Assembly (NCBI GenBank): GCA_030651285.1
Contig: JAUSCN010000010.1
Span: 1 to 45,176 of the forward strand
Source: a bacterium
GTDB lineage: Bacteria > Patescibacteriota > Minisyncoccia > Phycocordibacterales > Phycocordibacteraceae
DNA: 45,176 nucleotides
Direction: 5' to 3'
Shown here: positions 1 to 7,311 of the stretch, piece by piece
Numbering within the stretch: position 1 is the stretch's first letter
How the letters are laid out: every line of letters starts with the position of its first letter
Notes under the pieces: model-generated
Database searches by the model: none
Told to the model about the DNA's origin: nothing
The model's input: only the letters and a program-made list of their open reading frames with translations
Position numbers and translations under genes: made by a program

Positions 1-37
1 CGACTCACCAGCGATCAGCCAGTGAATTCTGCCGGGC

Positions 38-43
38 TATAAT
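38..43 (+). promoter_or_regulatory. -10 box of the tRNA-Thr promoter
   Basis: A perfect TATAAT lies 22 bp before the first base of the tRNA, in host DNA left of the prophage. No good -35 box is visible at the expected distance. Confidence 0.55.
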
Positions 44-64
44 CGCAGGCTGTATTCAGGATTC

Positions 65-140
65 GCCGGTGTAGCTCAGTCGGTAGAGCAGCTCATTCGT
101 AATGAGAAGGTCGGGTGTTCGATTCATCTCTCCGGCACCA
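65..140 (+). tRNA. tRNA-Thr(CGT), prophage integration target
   Basis: The 76-nt cloverleaf can be folded by eye: acceptor stem GCCGGTG with CTCCGGC (one U-U mismatch), D-loop region with GTAGCTCAGTCGGTAGAG, anticodon CGT at 98-100 flanked by TT and AA, T-loop TTCGATT, and an encoded CCA at 138-140. The CGT anticodon reads ACG, so it is threonine. Its 3' part from base 93 on is shared with the right end of the prophage, so the integrated phage rebuilds the tRNA's 3' end. Confidence 0.93.
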
Positions 141-141
141 A
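93..141 (+). repeat. attL core (49-bp direct repeat, left copy)
   Basis: The 49 bases are identical to 45036-45084. The match runs from the anticodon stem of the tRNA through CCA plus one base. Such tRNA 3'-end repeats are the usual crossover region of tyrosine integrases, and the integrase gene lies at the other end of the element. The two copies bound a 44,943-bp insertion. Confidence 0.92.
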
Positions 142-150
142 TGACAGTAA

Positions 151-193
151 GCCCCTGATGCTATCTTTTCGATAGCTCAGGGGCTTTTCTTTT
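151..193 (+). terminator. Phage-supplied terminator behind the tRNA
   Basis: GCCCCTGA (151-158) pairs with TCAGGGGC (177-184), with an inner CTATC/GATAG stem, followed by TTTTCTTTT. It lies just inside attL, so it is phage DNA. The host's own terminator with the same outer stem GCCCCT/AGGGGC lies beyond attR at 45092-45121. Confidence 0.85.
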
Positions 194-197
194 GGCT

Positions 198-216
198 GAG
201 GTAAGGCGGAGGTAAG
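198..216 (+). promoter_or_regulatory. Candidate left arm-type integrase sites
   Basis: Two copies of GAGGTAAG lie 11 bp apart (198-205, 209-216). The same octamer pair with the same 11-bp period occurs next to attR at 44898-44916. Paired short direct repeats on both sides of an att core are typical arm sites for the N-terminal domain of tyrosine integrases; binding is inferred. Confidence 0.5.
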
Positions 217-242
217 AGCCAGAGCTCAACACCTCGCGAACC

Positions 243-285
243 CATCACCAAGATGCGGGGCCAGCACCAAGATGCGGGTGACGGC
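243..285 (+). repeat. Module-border repeat, copy a
   Basis: CACCAAGATGCGGG occurs twice with a 19-bp period (246-259, 265-278), followed by GTGACGG. Related blocks occur at 6612-6656, 12778-12832, 29164-29190 and 39455-39488, always at or next to gene borders. The 190-530 stretch otherwise holds only the arm sites and a weak promoter. Confidence 0.5.
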
Positions 286-327
286 GGAAGCGATCGTTTG
301 GGATGTACACGATGCACCATCGACGAT

Positions 328-356
328 TAGTCAAAATGGTCAACTCTTCATAAAAT
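328..356 (+). promoter_or_regulatory. Candidate promoter for the cargo genes
   Basis: TAGTCA (328-333) is separated by 17 bp from TAAAAT (351-356). This would read into the secreted-protein gene and the ATPase operon. The -35 matches only 4 of 6 consensus bases. Confidence 0.3.
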
Positions 357-530
357 CGAAGCGTCAACACATTCGGACTGGTCACGAGCCAGCCCGATGC
401 CAAACGTCGGAGCGAGACCGACGCGCAACCCAGGAAGCGTGACCCTGGGTGCCCTGACACCCTTGTACAGACGGGCACTGTGCACCAACCCCATAAACCG
501 GGCGGTGCACTGCTGCCCAAGAAAGTACAA

Positions 531-899
531 ATGAAAACCGCAATCGCCCTCGCTTCGCTGGTGTCCGTCGTCACTGTCGGCCACGCCGTCGCCCAGCAAG
601 CCCCACTCGCCTACTCTGACCTCGTCAAAGCAGTTCGCACGTACGAAAAGCTTGAAGGCGGCGAGCGGGTCATCCCGAACCGAATCCTGTTCCATGCCGT
701 GAAGCTCGACCTGAAGCCCTTCGGCGGCAGCTCGAAAGACTTCTACGTGGTGAAGCGCGATGAGATCGGCTTCATCTGTCAAACGTCATCCAAGGGCTTC
801 AAGGGCGGCACAGTGATCGCCGAGGTCGTGAAGCACGAGGAAGGCGGCGAGGGAAGCCACTTCTACACACTGAAAAACTGCACCCCGGCAACGAAGTAG
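531..899 (+). CDS. Small secreted protein of unknown function
   Basis: The 122-residue product starts with a clear Sec signal peptide: MKT, a hydrophobic core and an AVA cleavage motif around residues 18-20, so the mature protein should be periplasmic. I do not recognise the family. An in-frame start 51 bp upstream exists but would bury the signal peptide, so the ATG at 531 is preferred. The gene is the first of the cargo cluster next to attL and ends 11 bp before the AAA+ ATPase gene, so the two may be co-transcribed. Its position outside the structural genes suggests a lysogenic-conversion gene. Confidence 0.7.
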   Translation: MKTAIALASLVSVVTVGHAVAQQAPLAYSDLVKAVRTYEKLEGGERVIPNRILFHAVKLDLKPFGGSSKDFYVVKRDEIGFICQTSSKGFKGGTVIAEVVKHEEGGEGSHFYTLKNCTPATK

Positions 900-910
900 A
901 CGGAGGCCGC

Positions 911-2185
911 ATGATGACTCTACAAGAGCAAGCGGCCAGCAGGGGCGATCCGTTCGCTCAGCTCGACCTGGCGCTCTCTGGTGCTCGCGCACCAGAGAGC
1001 GAAGAGCCAACTCAGATGCGAAGCGAAGCTATCGTGTGGACCTGCAAGATCTGCTTTTGCAAAGACGCACAGCGCCTGTTGCGTGACGGCATGTGGTACT
1101 GGGCCTGCGACACGTGCGGCACGAAGCTCAATGCTGAAGAGATCGCTGTGGCAGCGACTCAGACCCAGTCGTTTAACACTCCATCGTTGCAAGCCCCGAA
1201 AGGTCCGCACCGCCAAGTGAAGATCTTCGACCACGAACAGCTGATGAGAGTTGTTCGAACGCGAGACGCGATCACTGGCGACAGCGGCGACAAGCGCCGA
1301 ATCGAAGTCACCCTCGCAAAGCTGCTGGAACAGGACGAAGCCCGTCCGCTGGCGCTTCCAGGCCCTGCCTACGAAGCCACACTCGAAGAGCTCTCGCACG
1401 CGTTCCCTGCGTTCGATCGTGTGATCTCTGAAGTCGTCGCACCATCGCTTTCGATCCTGGCCGCCGGCGGATTTGTTCGGCCGGCACCAGTGCTCCTGGT
1501 TGGTTCGCCGGGCATCGGCAAGACCTTCTTCCTGCAGTCCCTGGCAACGGCACTGGCGATCCCGCTCGTGAAGCAAGACATGTCCAGCACCACCACCGGA
1601 GCGAGCCTGTCTGGCCTGGGAATCCACTGGGCCAATAGCTCGCCGGGCTCAGTCTTCCGGGCACTCGCGTTTGGCAAACCCAACTGCCCAGCGGTGGCGA
1701 ACCCGCTCTTCCTTTTGGACGAGCTCGACAAGTGCGCAGGCGACCAGCGGTTCGATCCACTTGGGCCGCTCCACGCGCTGCTCGAAGAAGAAAGCGCCGG
1801 CGCGTTCGAAGACGAGAGCCTGCCCGGCGTCACATTCAACGTCGCCGAAGTTCGCTGGGTCGCCACTGCGAATTCCGTGCGCGGAATCCCGGCGCCGATC
1901 TTGAGCAGATTCCACATCATCGAAATCGAAGACCCCACGCGATCGGAACGCATCGAACTCGCAGAGCGGATCTTCGCCAGCGCGGTGAGGGCAATGCGAC
2001 TGCGGGAGTTCGCCGACGCAATGCCGGACAGCATGCTTGACCGAGCTGCTGAGATGCCACCGCGTGAATTCAAGCGGATCAGCCAGATGGCTGTCGGCCG
2101 GGCTCTGGCGCGAGGCGACTTCCAGCCCCGCTCCGAGGACTTTGAAATTCGCGGACCAGTGCCAAAACACAAGATGGGGTTCTGA
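911..2185 (+). CDS. Lon-like AAA+ ATPase with N-terminal zinc ribbon, no protease domain
   Basis: The 424-residue protein has four cysteines in two CxxC pairs (C45/C48 and C66/C69), probably a zinc ribbon. An AAA+ module follows: Walker A GSPGIGKT (198-205), Walker B LFLLDELD (266-273), sensor-1 asparagine in TAN (321), and an arginine finger in LSRF (333). The stretch around residues 237-345 closely follows the pattern of Lon ATPase domains (SPG...V..AL, LLDE.DK, DP....LL..E, ATAN...IP.PIL.R). The Lon Ser-Lys protease domain is absent; the protein ends soon after the AAA+ lid. A strong Shine-Dalgarno (GGAGG) precedes the ATG at 911. The next gene starts 1 bp after the stop, and its product also carries a cysteine knuckle. 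A remodelling or defence role is inferred, not shown. Confidence 0.82.
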   Translation: MMTLQEQAASRGDPFAQLDLALSGARAPESEEPTQMRSEAIVWTCKICFCKDAQRLLRDGMWYWACDTCGTKLNAEEIAVAATQTQSFNTPSLQAPKGPHRQVKIFDHEQLMRVVRTRDAITGDSGDKRRIEVTLAKLLEQDEARPLALPGPAYEATLEELSHAFPAFDRVISEVVAPSLSILAAGGFVRPAPVLLVGSPGIGKTFFLQSLATALAIPLVKQDMSSTTTGASLSGLGIHWANSSPGSVFRALAFGKPNCPAVANPLFLLDELDKCAGDQRFDPLGPLHALLEEESAGAFEDESLPGVTFNVAEVRWVATANSVRGIPAPILSRFHIIEIEDPTRSERIELAERIFASAVRAMRLREFADAMPDSMLDRAAEMPPREFKRISQMAVGRALARGDFQPRSEDFEIRGPVPKHKMGF

Positions 2186-2186
2186 A

Positions 2187-2660
2187 ATGGACAAGGAACT
2201 AGAGCAGCTCAATGAGCTGAAGCAACGCTTCGCATACATGTTCACAGGCCAAAACCTGGGGCTCGACATTTACCGCGGCTGGCTCAGCGACTTCATCACC
2301 GCATGTGAAGCGATCGACGCGCTGCTCGGCAACGACAAGCGCGGATTTCACTGGCGCCATACCAAGGAGAAACACGGCTTCGCGAGGTACTACTTCCGAA
2401 CAGACGAAGTGCGCCCGTTTCGGCTGAGCATCTCAGACGGCAAAGGACTTCGGGAGATCACCACCGGCCTCGACGGACACGAAATCGAACAGCAGATCGC
2501 GAAGCTTTGCAGCGTCGCCGAAATGGCATCGCTGACGAAATGCATGGTCTGCTCGGCTCCCGCAACAATCCAAAGATACGGCGGCTGGGCGGTTTGCGCA
2601 TGCGAAAAGCATTCGCCAGATGTACCCGGCGACCATTTAAAAAAGGCCGTGATCAGGTAG
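2187..2660 (+). CDS. Unknown protein with C-terminal zinc knuckle, partner of the AAA+ ATPase
   Basis: This 157-residue protein begins 1 bp after the ATPase stop codon, so translation is probably coupled. The N-terminal half is charged and helical. The C-terminal part has CMVC (119-122) and CAC (137-139), a likely zinc-binding knuckle, preceded by several His residues. No catalytic motif is recognised. Tight linkage suggests it works with the ATPase as adaptor or target recogniser; this is inference. The end of the gene is followed by a promoter and a separate small operon. Confidence 0.72.
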   Translation: MDKELEQLNELKQRFAYMFTGQNLGLDIYRGWLSDFITACEAIDALLGNDKRGFHWRHTKEKHGFARYYFRTDEVRPFRLSISDGKGLREITTGLDGHEIEQQIAKLCSVAEMASLTKCMVCSAPATIQRYGGWAVCACEKHSPDVPGDHLKKAVIR

Positions 2661-2668
2661 CCGGTTTA

Positions 2669-2697
2669 TTTACTTTGAGAGCGGACAAAGATACAAT
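2669..2697 (+). promoter_or_regulatory. Promoter of the 2726-3476 operon
   Basis: TTTACT (2669-2674), a 17-bp spacer and TACAAT (2692-2697). The -10 context GATACAATA recurs in two other candidate phage promoters (36830-36858 on the - strand and 42009-42014). Confidence 0.6.
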
Positions 2698-2725
2698 AGA
2701 GGCACCCCACAAACAGGCAAAGATC

Positions 2726-2941
2726 ATGCAAATGAACGTTGAACAAACTCTGCTCATTCGCATGTACGAATCGGGAATCGTCGACTCATTTTCCGAATGC
2801 GATCGCCGTCGTCGTGCAGCTGCGACAGCGGAAGTTAATGCCGAGCTCGAGAAAGAATTCGGACCCGCAAATCGGGTAATGGCTGATCCCGCAGACGCCA
2901 TGATTCGAATCCTCCACCAGCCGAAGTGGTGGCTCAAGTGA
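2726..2941 (+). CDS. Unknown small protein (71 aa)
   Basis: A short, charged, helical protein with an arginine cluster (DRRRRAAA) in the middle and a WWLK end. The ATG at 2726 lies about 30 bp downstream of the promoter -10 box; a second in-frame ATG is at 2732. It overlaps the next gene, with the stop TGA contained in a GTGA overlap if the next gene starts at 2938. Function unknown. Confidence 0.55.
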   Translation: MQMNVEQTLLIRMYESGIVDSFSECDRRRRAAATAEVNAELEKEFGPANRVMADPADAMIRILHQPKWWLK

Positions 2942-3156
2942 TCGAAGTCGAATTCATTCCGGACTCGGATTTCTTTGCTCCGATGCCGGGGAGAGCCGAG
3001 AACGATTTCCCTGGGCGGTTTCGGGATTACTGCGAGTCGCGGGGCCTGGACCCGGCGACGGCTGCATTAGATGACGAAGTCGAGTATTCGCCTGATCTGG
3101 AACGAGCTGTCAAAGCGAGGCTGGCGCTTCGTAAAATGTTGGAGAAACGAAAATGA
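2938..3156 (+). CDS. Unknown small acidic protein (72 aa)
   Basis: The GTG start at 2938 gives the 4-bp GTGA overlap typical of this phage; an ATG at 2926 in the same frame is an alternative. The product is acidic at the N-terminus (FIPDSDFFAP) and ends in a basic helix (RKMLEKRK). It overlaps the following gene by ATGA (3153-3156). No family recognised. Confidence 0.55.
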   Translation: MIEVEFIPDSDFFAPMPGRAENDFPGRFRDYCESRGLDPATAALDDEVEYSPDLERAVKARLALRKMLEKRK

Positions 3157-3476
3157 CGTCTTTGAGTTTCGCTGAGAAGACCCGAATCGGCAGCATTTTG
3201 CGAGAGTTAATGCGAGGTGACGGTGTGCATGAGGAAGATAAATCGGCTCCCATGATTTCTTCCCTCGTCACTGATCCTCTTGGTGATTTCCCCTATCCCG
3301 TCGATGACGATTTCTTCGTGGCGTCCGAAGACAATCGCTGGATTTGCTTCGCACGGGGGAAGACGCGGTCTCAACTGGCTGCTCGGGCAAAATTGTCCGT
3401 TGATCAGGTCTTGGCACAGGAGGCCGAGTTCCGAACGAAGGCTGCACTCATTGGCCAGATCGCCAGCCAGTTGTAG
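3153..3476 (+). CDS. Unknown protein (107 aa), possible HTH
   Basis: Last gene of the small cargo operon, ATGA-coupled to its predecessor and followed 20 bp later by a strong terminator. The C-terminal 45 residues include KTRSQLAARAKLSVDQVLAQE, which could form a helix-turn-helix. The N-terminal half contains LGDFPYPVDDDFF, rich in proline and acid residues. Function unknown; a regulatory role for the cargo region is possible. Confidence 0.6.
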   Translation: MTSLSFAEKTRIGSILRELMRGDGVHEEDKSAPMISSLVTDPLGDFPYPVDDDFFVASEDNRWICFARGKTRSQLAARAKLSVDQVLAQEAEFRTKAALIGQIASQL

Positions 3477-3495
3477 CCCCCATGACCTCACTCAA

Positions 3496-3519
3496 GCGCC
3501 TCAAATCTGAGGCGCTTTT
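3496..3519 (+). terminator. Terminator of the small cargo operon
   Basis: GCGCCTCA (3496-3503) pairs with TGAGGCGC (3508-3515) around a 4-nt loop, followed by TTTT. Confidence 0.85.
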
Positions 3520-3775
3520 CGTTTGTCTGTGCGCTTCCGAGAGCAAGTAGCGGCGGTGATCAGGCCGCAGTCGGACCCGCCAGAAGACGCCCTTAAAAAA
3601 CCGGCCGATCGCAATAAACAAAAGCGAGGTGGTAACTCCGGACTTGCTGTTTTGCACGCTGTTTTCCGTCCTTATGCTGTTGTTAATGGTAATTTGTCTG
3701 AGCTCGTTTTCGGAATGTTTATTTCGTCTTTTTCTCGGTTGCTGGTAACTTCGAACCTACCAGATGAGGGGTTCA

Positions 3776-4048
3776 ATGCGAGTTTCTGAACGATCAAACG
3801 TGCTCGTGATCATGCCAGGTCGCTGGTGCGGCCGACTCATTCTGGCGTTGCATGAAACACGCCTCGACCCCGATCTCGGAATGATCTGGCGGTGCCGATC
3901 TGGCGGCGTCGACGACGATCTCCCCAAGCTCGCCCTTTTCTCTCTCGACCTTCGCGGCACCGAAGATCCGGACGCGCGCGAACTGCTCGACGACGCCGGC
4001 AAGCAGGCTTGGGATGCATGGTGCGCGCCGCCCGACGTCAACTTCTGA
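3776..4048 (+). CDS. Unknown small protein (90 aa)
   Basis: The ATG at 3776 has GAGGGG just upstream; an ATG at 3764 in frame would add four residues. The product contains VLVIMPGRWCGRLILALHE and an acidic C-terminal half ending in WDAWCAPP. No family recognised. It ends 8 bp before a bidirectional terminator in the + sense, which supports it over antisense frames covering the same bases. The 300 bp upstream (3477-3775) hold only the terminator at 3496-3519 and no supported gene. Confidence 0.5.
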   Translation: MRVSERSNVLVIMPGRWCGRLILALHETRLDPDLGMIWRCRSGGVDDDLPKLALFSLDLRGTEDPDARELLDDAGKQAWDAWCAPPDVNF

Positions 4049-4055
4049 ACCAACG

Positions 4056-4083
4056 AAAAAAGGAGCCACGGGGCTCCTTTTTT
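4056..4083. terminator. Bidirectional terminator between cargo and tail fibre genes
   Basis: A perfect inverted repeat, AAAAAAGGAGCC / GGCTCCTTTTTT, with a 4-nt loop. It can end the + strand cargo transcript and the long - strand late transcript. 4084-4234 holds nothing else I can support. Confidence 0.88.
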
Positions 4084-4234
4084 CTTTCCGCCAGCTGGGC
4101 TGGGTCCATCTTCGTCAGCGCCATCGCCACCGACTGCGCATTTACTTCGACAATGTGATTATCGTGGTCGAGATTATTGGTCCATTTTCACGCTGCGTTT
4201 TCCAACGCCGGGGAAATACGGCGCCGAAAATCAC

Positions 4235-5293
4235 TCAGTAATCCGTCTCCATCGTCAGGAAAGCCACGCCGACGTATTTATTGGCGTTGTCGTCAGCGTC
4301 AAAAGCGTGTGCTCCGCGACCGATCGACATGGTGTAGCCAAGATTCCCGCCCTTGAGCGGCAGCAACTCTGGGCCCGCCACGACCAAGCCGCTGGGAATT
4401 TGCACCAGCGTTGCACTCAGCGCGGTTTTGTCTTCTGTAAGTACAAAACGGGCTTCATGGATCGTGCTCAGGAGCGCGGATCGGTGAACAGTTGTCGGAA
4501 TTCTTTGAGTACCCTCTTCGTCATTGAACGACCAGACGAACTGCACGTTCTCGTCTGTGTATTCAAAGCCGACGCCTGCAATTGCAGAAGCGCCGAATTG
4601 GGAGCCGTTAATGTATTCCCAGCCTCTGATGGCGCCAGCGACGGCCTCGCTTCCAGCCAGAGCTCCGACAAAGAAGTTGCCAAAAACGTTGGGGTCTTCG
4701 TTCTCAAGCGTGAATCTGGCGACGCCTCTCCAACTGCCGGCCTGCAGCTTCTTCAAGAATTTGGGCATGACGCCGTACAGCAGCGTGCCCAGCATGAGCG
4801 AGATGCCCTTCCATCCGGTTCCTGGGCACTTCAGCATCGTCAAGTTTGGAATCGAGGAAGCTGGGCCGCTCAGCGCATCACCCTTCACAGCGTCGTAGTC
4901 GACGACGCTCACAGGTCCCTCTTTCCGGATGATGTACTGCATCCCGGTCGCGTTCAGAGGGTCGGGCGGGTCAGTTACTACGTTCGATCGAAAGCCCCGC
5001 GTCACAGTCGTTGGTGCAGAGCCTCCGCCACCTCCGCCTCCAGCCGGAGGCGGGCCCCAAAAGGCATCGCCGTCATCGACTGACGCTTTGTAGAGCATGT
5101 CCCCCGTCACGCCACCCAGCGGAAGCCCTTTGATGTTGGTGCCCGGCGGCGGGTCGGCCCAGCCAAGTCCATCGGCCGTCTTGATCGGGGTCTGACCAGT
5201 CACGCCCCCAAGCGGCATCAGCCGCTGTTTTATGGCAGCGAGCTGATGGCCGATCGACTCTGCAAGCGTCAGAATTTTTGCGGCCAACGTCAT
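4235..5293 (-). CDS. Tail fibre / receptor-binding protein candidate
   Basis: The 352-residue protein begins with two copies of a LPLGGVTG-type motif (around residues 27-34 and 57-64), which resembles the spacer segments of phage fibre proteins. A run of seven glycines (about 86-93) links this to a C-terminal globular domain of roughly 250 residues. It is the last gene of the - strand late region, where lambda-like phages keep side fibres. It starts 3 bp after the stop of the preceding fibre gene. The C-terminal domain is not recognised and probably determines host range. Confidence 0.65.
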   Translation of the reverse strand: MTLAAKILTLAESIGHQLAAIKQRLMPLGGVTGQTPIKTADGLGWADPPPGTNIKGLPLGGVTGDMLYKASVDDGDAFWGPPPAGGGGGGGSAPTTVTRGFRSNVVTDPPDPLNATGMQYIIRKEGPVSVVDYDAVKGDALSGPASSIPNLTMLKCPGTGWKGISLMLGTLLYGVMPKFLKKLQAGSWRGVARFTLENEDPNVFGNFFVGALAGSEAVAGAIRGWEYINGSQFGASAIAGVGFEYTDENVQFVWSFNDEEGTQRIPTTVHRSALLSTIHEARFVLTEDKTALSATLVQIPSGLVVAGPELLPLKGGNLGYTMSIGRGAHAFDADDNANKYVGVAFLTMETDY

Positions 5294-5296
5294 GGC

Positions 5297-5827
5297 TTAC
5301 ACCGTCGCGGCAGCGGTGAAGGCAGCAGCGAAGTCGGTGTTCTCGCAGTCGCCCAGGCCCAGGTTTTCCTGGCCTTGCAGGCGCTCAGCCGGCGTGAACA
5401 GCTGCACGTCGTCGACACGGAGGCGCTTGCTCAGATCGGAAACGATCTGGAGCACCAAGTTGCCGTCGCTCGACAGCTTGTCGGCCAGCTCAACCAGGGT
5501 GTCGAAGGCTGGGCCCACACCGCCGAGGATCTCGGCCTTGACGGCAGCGACAGCGGCCGTGTTCGCGGCTGCGAGCGCTGCGATCTCGTCATAGGTCTTG
5601 CCAGCGGACCAGGTCACACCGGTCGCGCCCGAGCCGGCTGCGTCGTCGATGGCACCAGCGCCAGCGACGGCGTTTTGCGCGAGCGTGTGCACTTCGTTGA
5701 TGGCGTCGACGAGATTCGTCTTCGCAGTGGTGTCCAGCGACGTCAGGTTGCCGACGGCGATTTTGAGGACCTTGACCGCAGCACCCGAGGTGGCGGCAAG
5801 AGCGAGGATGGCGTCTTTGAGTTTCAT
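5297..5827 (-). CDS. Tail fibre protein, helical
   Basis: The 176-residue product, starting at MKLKDAILALA with GGAG upstream, is rich in alanine and predicted coiled helix. It contains TNLVDAINEVH followed by TLVELADKLSSD, patterns common in trimeric phage fibre stems. A longer frame to 5950 exists but lacks a proper start. It lies between a short collagen-like protein and the terminal fibre protein. Confidence 0.6.
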   Translation of the reverse strand: MKLKDAILALAATSGAAVKVLKIAVGNLTSLDTTAKTNLVDAINEVHTLAQNAVAGAGAIDDAAGSGATGVTWSAGKTYDEIAALAAANTAAVAAVKAEILGGVGPAFDTLVELADKLSSDGNLVLQIVSDLSKRLRVDDVQLFTPAERLQGQENLGLGDCENTDFAAAFTAAATV

Positions 5828-5843
5828 GTAGATCTCCGGAAAG

Positions 5844-6104
5844 TCAGTTGGCAAAAAGGTTGAACCAGGCCACTGGGTCTTGGTCCATGTCGATGTCGTC
5901 AGCGTCACCGACGCCAGCGGGTCCTGCAGGGCCTGGCGGCCCTTGGCCACCAGCAGTGATCAGCTCTACAACGATGGGCGTCGAGGGCGCTTCCACGACC
6001 TCCACCAACGCCATCGGGTTCACGACCTCGAGCACAGCGCCGCCGGACCCGACGGCAACGATGCCGGGGGTCTCGTCTGCGTAGAACTCGACGAAGTGCT
6101 GCAT
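5844..6104 (-). CDS. Small fibre-associated protein with collagen-like segment
   Basis: The 86-residue product carries a short Gly-X-Y segment (GPPGPAGPAG) near residues 55-65, followed by an acidic end with DDIDMDQDP. Collagen-like pieces are common in phage fibres as trimerisation stems. Its ATG shares an A with the stop of the preceding gene (TAATG), so translation is coupled. Confidence 0.6.
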   Translation of the reverse strand: MQHFVEFYADETPGIVAVGSGGAVLEVVNPMALVEVVEAPSTPIVVELITAGGQGPPGPAGPAGVGDADDIDMDQDPVAWFNLFAN

Positions 6105-6592
6105 TACCTGGTCACCTCGGCGATCAGAACCACCTGGCCACTGACGGGCCGGGTGACTTCGCCCGTCACGAGGTCGAAGATCTCGGCGTCGTAGACGTAC
6201 TTCGTGCAGCGGGAAATCACGCTGCCGTCTTCGGGATCGGTCAGGTACACCTCGTCGGTGGCTTTTAGCGGCGACGTGGTCTCTGGCGTGAAGTCGAAGC
6301 CGAAAAGGCCCGTGGTCGGGTCCGCATCAATGAAAACGTTGCCGTTGTCCGCGTTGAACGCGATCGCGGGGGTGGCGTCGTTGTGGTTCTTCCGCATGGC
6401 TGCGCGGACGCCCTTGCCCGTCAGGTCAGCGGGGACCACCTGGGACGGGTTCAGCGGCAGGCCTGTGGCCGTGGAGATCCACACGCCGTTGATGTACGAG
6501 GCCGGGACCGAGGGGCTGACCGGACGAAAGCGCGCGCGGTACGTCGTGCCCTGGGCGACGATGAGTTTGATGTTGGCGGGCAGGATGTTCAT
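6104..6592 (-). CDS. Putative fibre/baseplate protein, beta-rich
   Basis: The 162-residue product starts MNILPANIKLIVAQGTTY and looks like an all-beta domain of the kind found at the start of phage fibre-associated proteins (resembling BppU-type domains). I cannot name the family with certainty. The ATG at 6592 is preferred to an upstream TTG. A copy of the module-border repeat (6612-6656) lies just upstream. Confidence 0.6.
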   Translation of the reverse strand: MNILPANIKLIVAQGTTYRARFRPVSPSVPASYINGVWISTATGLPLNPSQVVPADLTGKGVRAAMRKNHNDATPAIAFNADNGNVFIDADPTTGLFGFDFTPETTSPLKATDEVYLTDPEDGSVISRCTKYVYDAEIFDLVTGEVTRPVSGQVVLIAEVTR

Positions 6593-6611
6593 TTGGGGCC
6601 AATACAAAGAG

Positions 6612-6656
6612 GGTGCGGGGTGACGGAGGAAGGAGTCAGGGGGACGGGTTCAGAAC
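6612..6656 (+). repeat. Module-border repeat, copy b
   Basis: GGGGTGACGGAGGAAGGAG followed by GGGGGACGGGTTCAGAAC. It aligns over about 36 bp with copy c (12792-12832). The terminal dyad reads GGTTC-A-GAAC here and GGTGC-A-GCACC in copy c, so the paired bases changed together. Confidence 0.55.
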
Positions 6657-7099
6657 GCATCCCACCAGTGCGCCCGGCGCTGCCGCTTGGTCATCCCGTT
6701 CTCAAAGAGGAGGCTCGTTCCGTAGTCGTGGCAGACAAAAGTTGTGGCGCCCTTCTTCCCGGCGATCACGCCGTAGTTCGTGCGCTTGAAATCGCACAGG
6801 AACGCGGGCATCAGCTTCGGAAATTCATCGAGGCCTGCAGGCCGGGTGCGGGACATCACGAGGACGGAGCCGCACGGGCTGATGGAGTGGCACGGAGCGA
6901 AGTGGATGGCCATGGGCGTGTCTTTGACGCGCTGCCATGTTTCCCACTCGACGACGTTTTGGAAGCGGCGTGAGTCGCTTTCGGTCTTCACCACCAGGTC
7001 ATCGCGCAGCAAGCAGGCGAAAACTTGGCGAGACATGCCGTGGCCAATGAGCTCGCCGCAGAGCAGGTTGAAGGCCTCCTTGTGAATGTGTTCGCTCAC
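6650..7099 (-). CDS. Miniature protein-kinase-like protein
   Basis: In 149 residues the protein shows, in kinase order: a glycine-rich loop GHGMSRQVF (19-27), a lysine in VVKTE (K38), an acidic residue in VEWETW (about 51-53), a hinge-like LVMSRTRP (80-87), a catalytic-loop-like DFKRTNYG (D103, K105, N108) and a DFG-like DYG (125-127). The pattern D-x-K-x-x-N then D-x-G is that of eukaryotic-like kinase and phosphotransferase folds. The C-lobe after the DYG is nearly absent. It sits between the lysis and fibre genes, ATGA-coupled to the membrane-protein gene before it. Catalytic activity is unproven; similar small proteins are usually left as hypothetical in phages. Confidence 0.6.
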   Translation of the reverse strand: MSEHIHKEAFNLLCGELIGHGMSRQVFACLLRDDLVVKTESDSRRFQNVVEWETWQRVKDTPMAIHFAPCHSISPCGSVLVMSRTRPAGLDEFPKLMPAFLCDFKRTNYGVIAGKKGATTFVCHDYGTSLLFENGMTKRQRRAHWWDAF

Positions 7100-7311
7100 C
7101 GCAGCCTCCGGATTTCGTTCCCCTGACTTCCATCGCCCGTCACCTGGCTGTTGCCTTCATGGTCTGGTTTCCGGCTTTTCCTCCAGGCGTAGAAGATCGC
7201 CAGCACGATCCAACCGATCAGGATCCCCTGGGCGATCGCCAGTTCAGCCGGAATGCACACGATGAGCGGCAGCAGAAGGAGCAAGTAAACGAAGACGGAC
7301 GTGAGGTTCAT
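7096..7311 (-). CDS. Small two-helix membrane protein of the lysis cassette
   Basis: The 71-residue product has two hydrophobic stretches (about 4-25 and 29-46) followed by a basic charged tail WRKSRKPDHEG. Position (directly after Rz, coupled by ATGA at 7308-7311) and topology fit a second holin or antiholin. The main holin candidate is at 8475-8783. Role uncertain. Confidence 0.6.
   Translation of the reverse strand: MNLTSVFVYLLLLLPLIVCIPAELAIAQGILIGWIVLAIFYAWRKSRKPDHEGNSQVTGDGSQGNEIRRLR

Noticed and set aside
920-1627. A - strand frame antisense to the AAA+ ATPase.
   Set aside because: The + strand frame carries intact ATPase motifs; the antisense frame has none.
3523-3789. An 88-codon + strand frame.
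   Set aside because: No ribosome site, unnatural composition, begins just behind a terminator and overlaps the better-supported gene at 3776.
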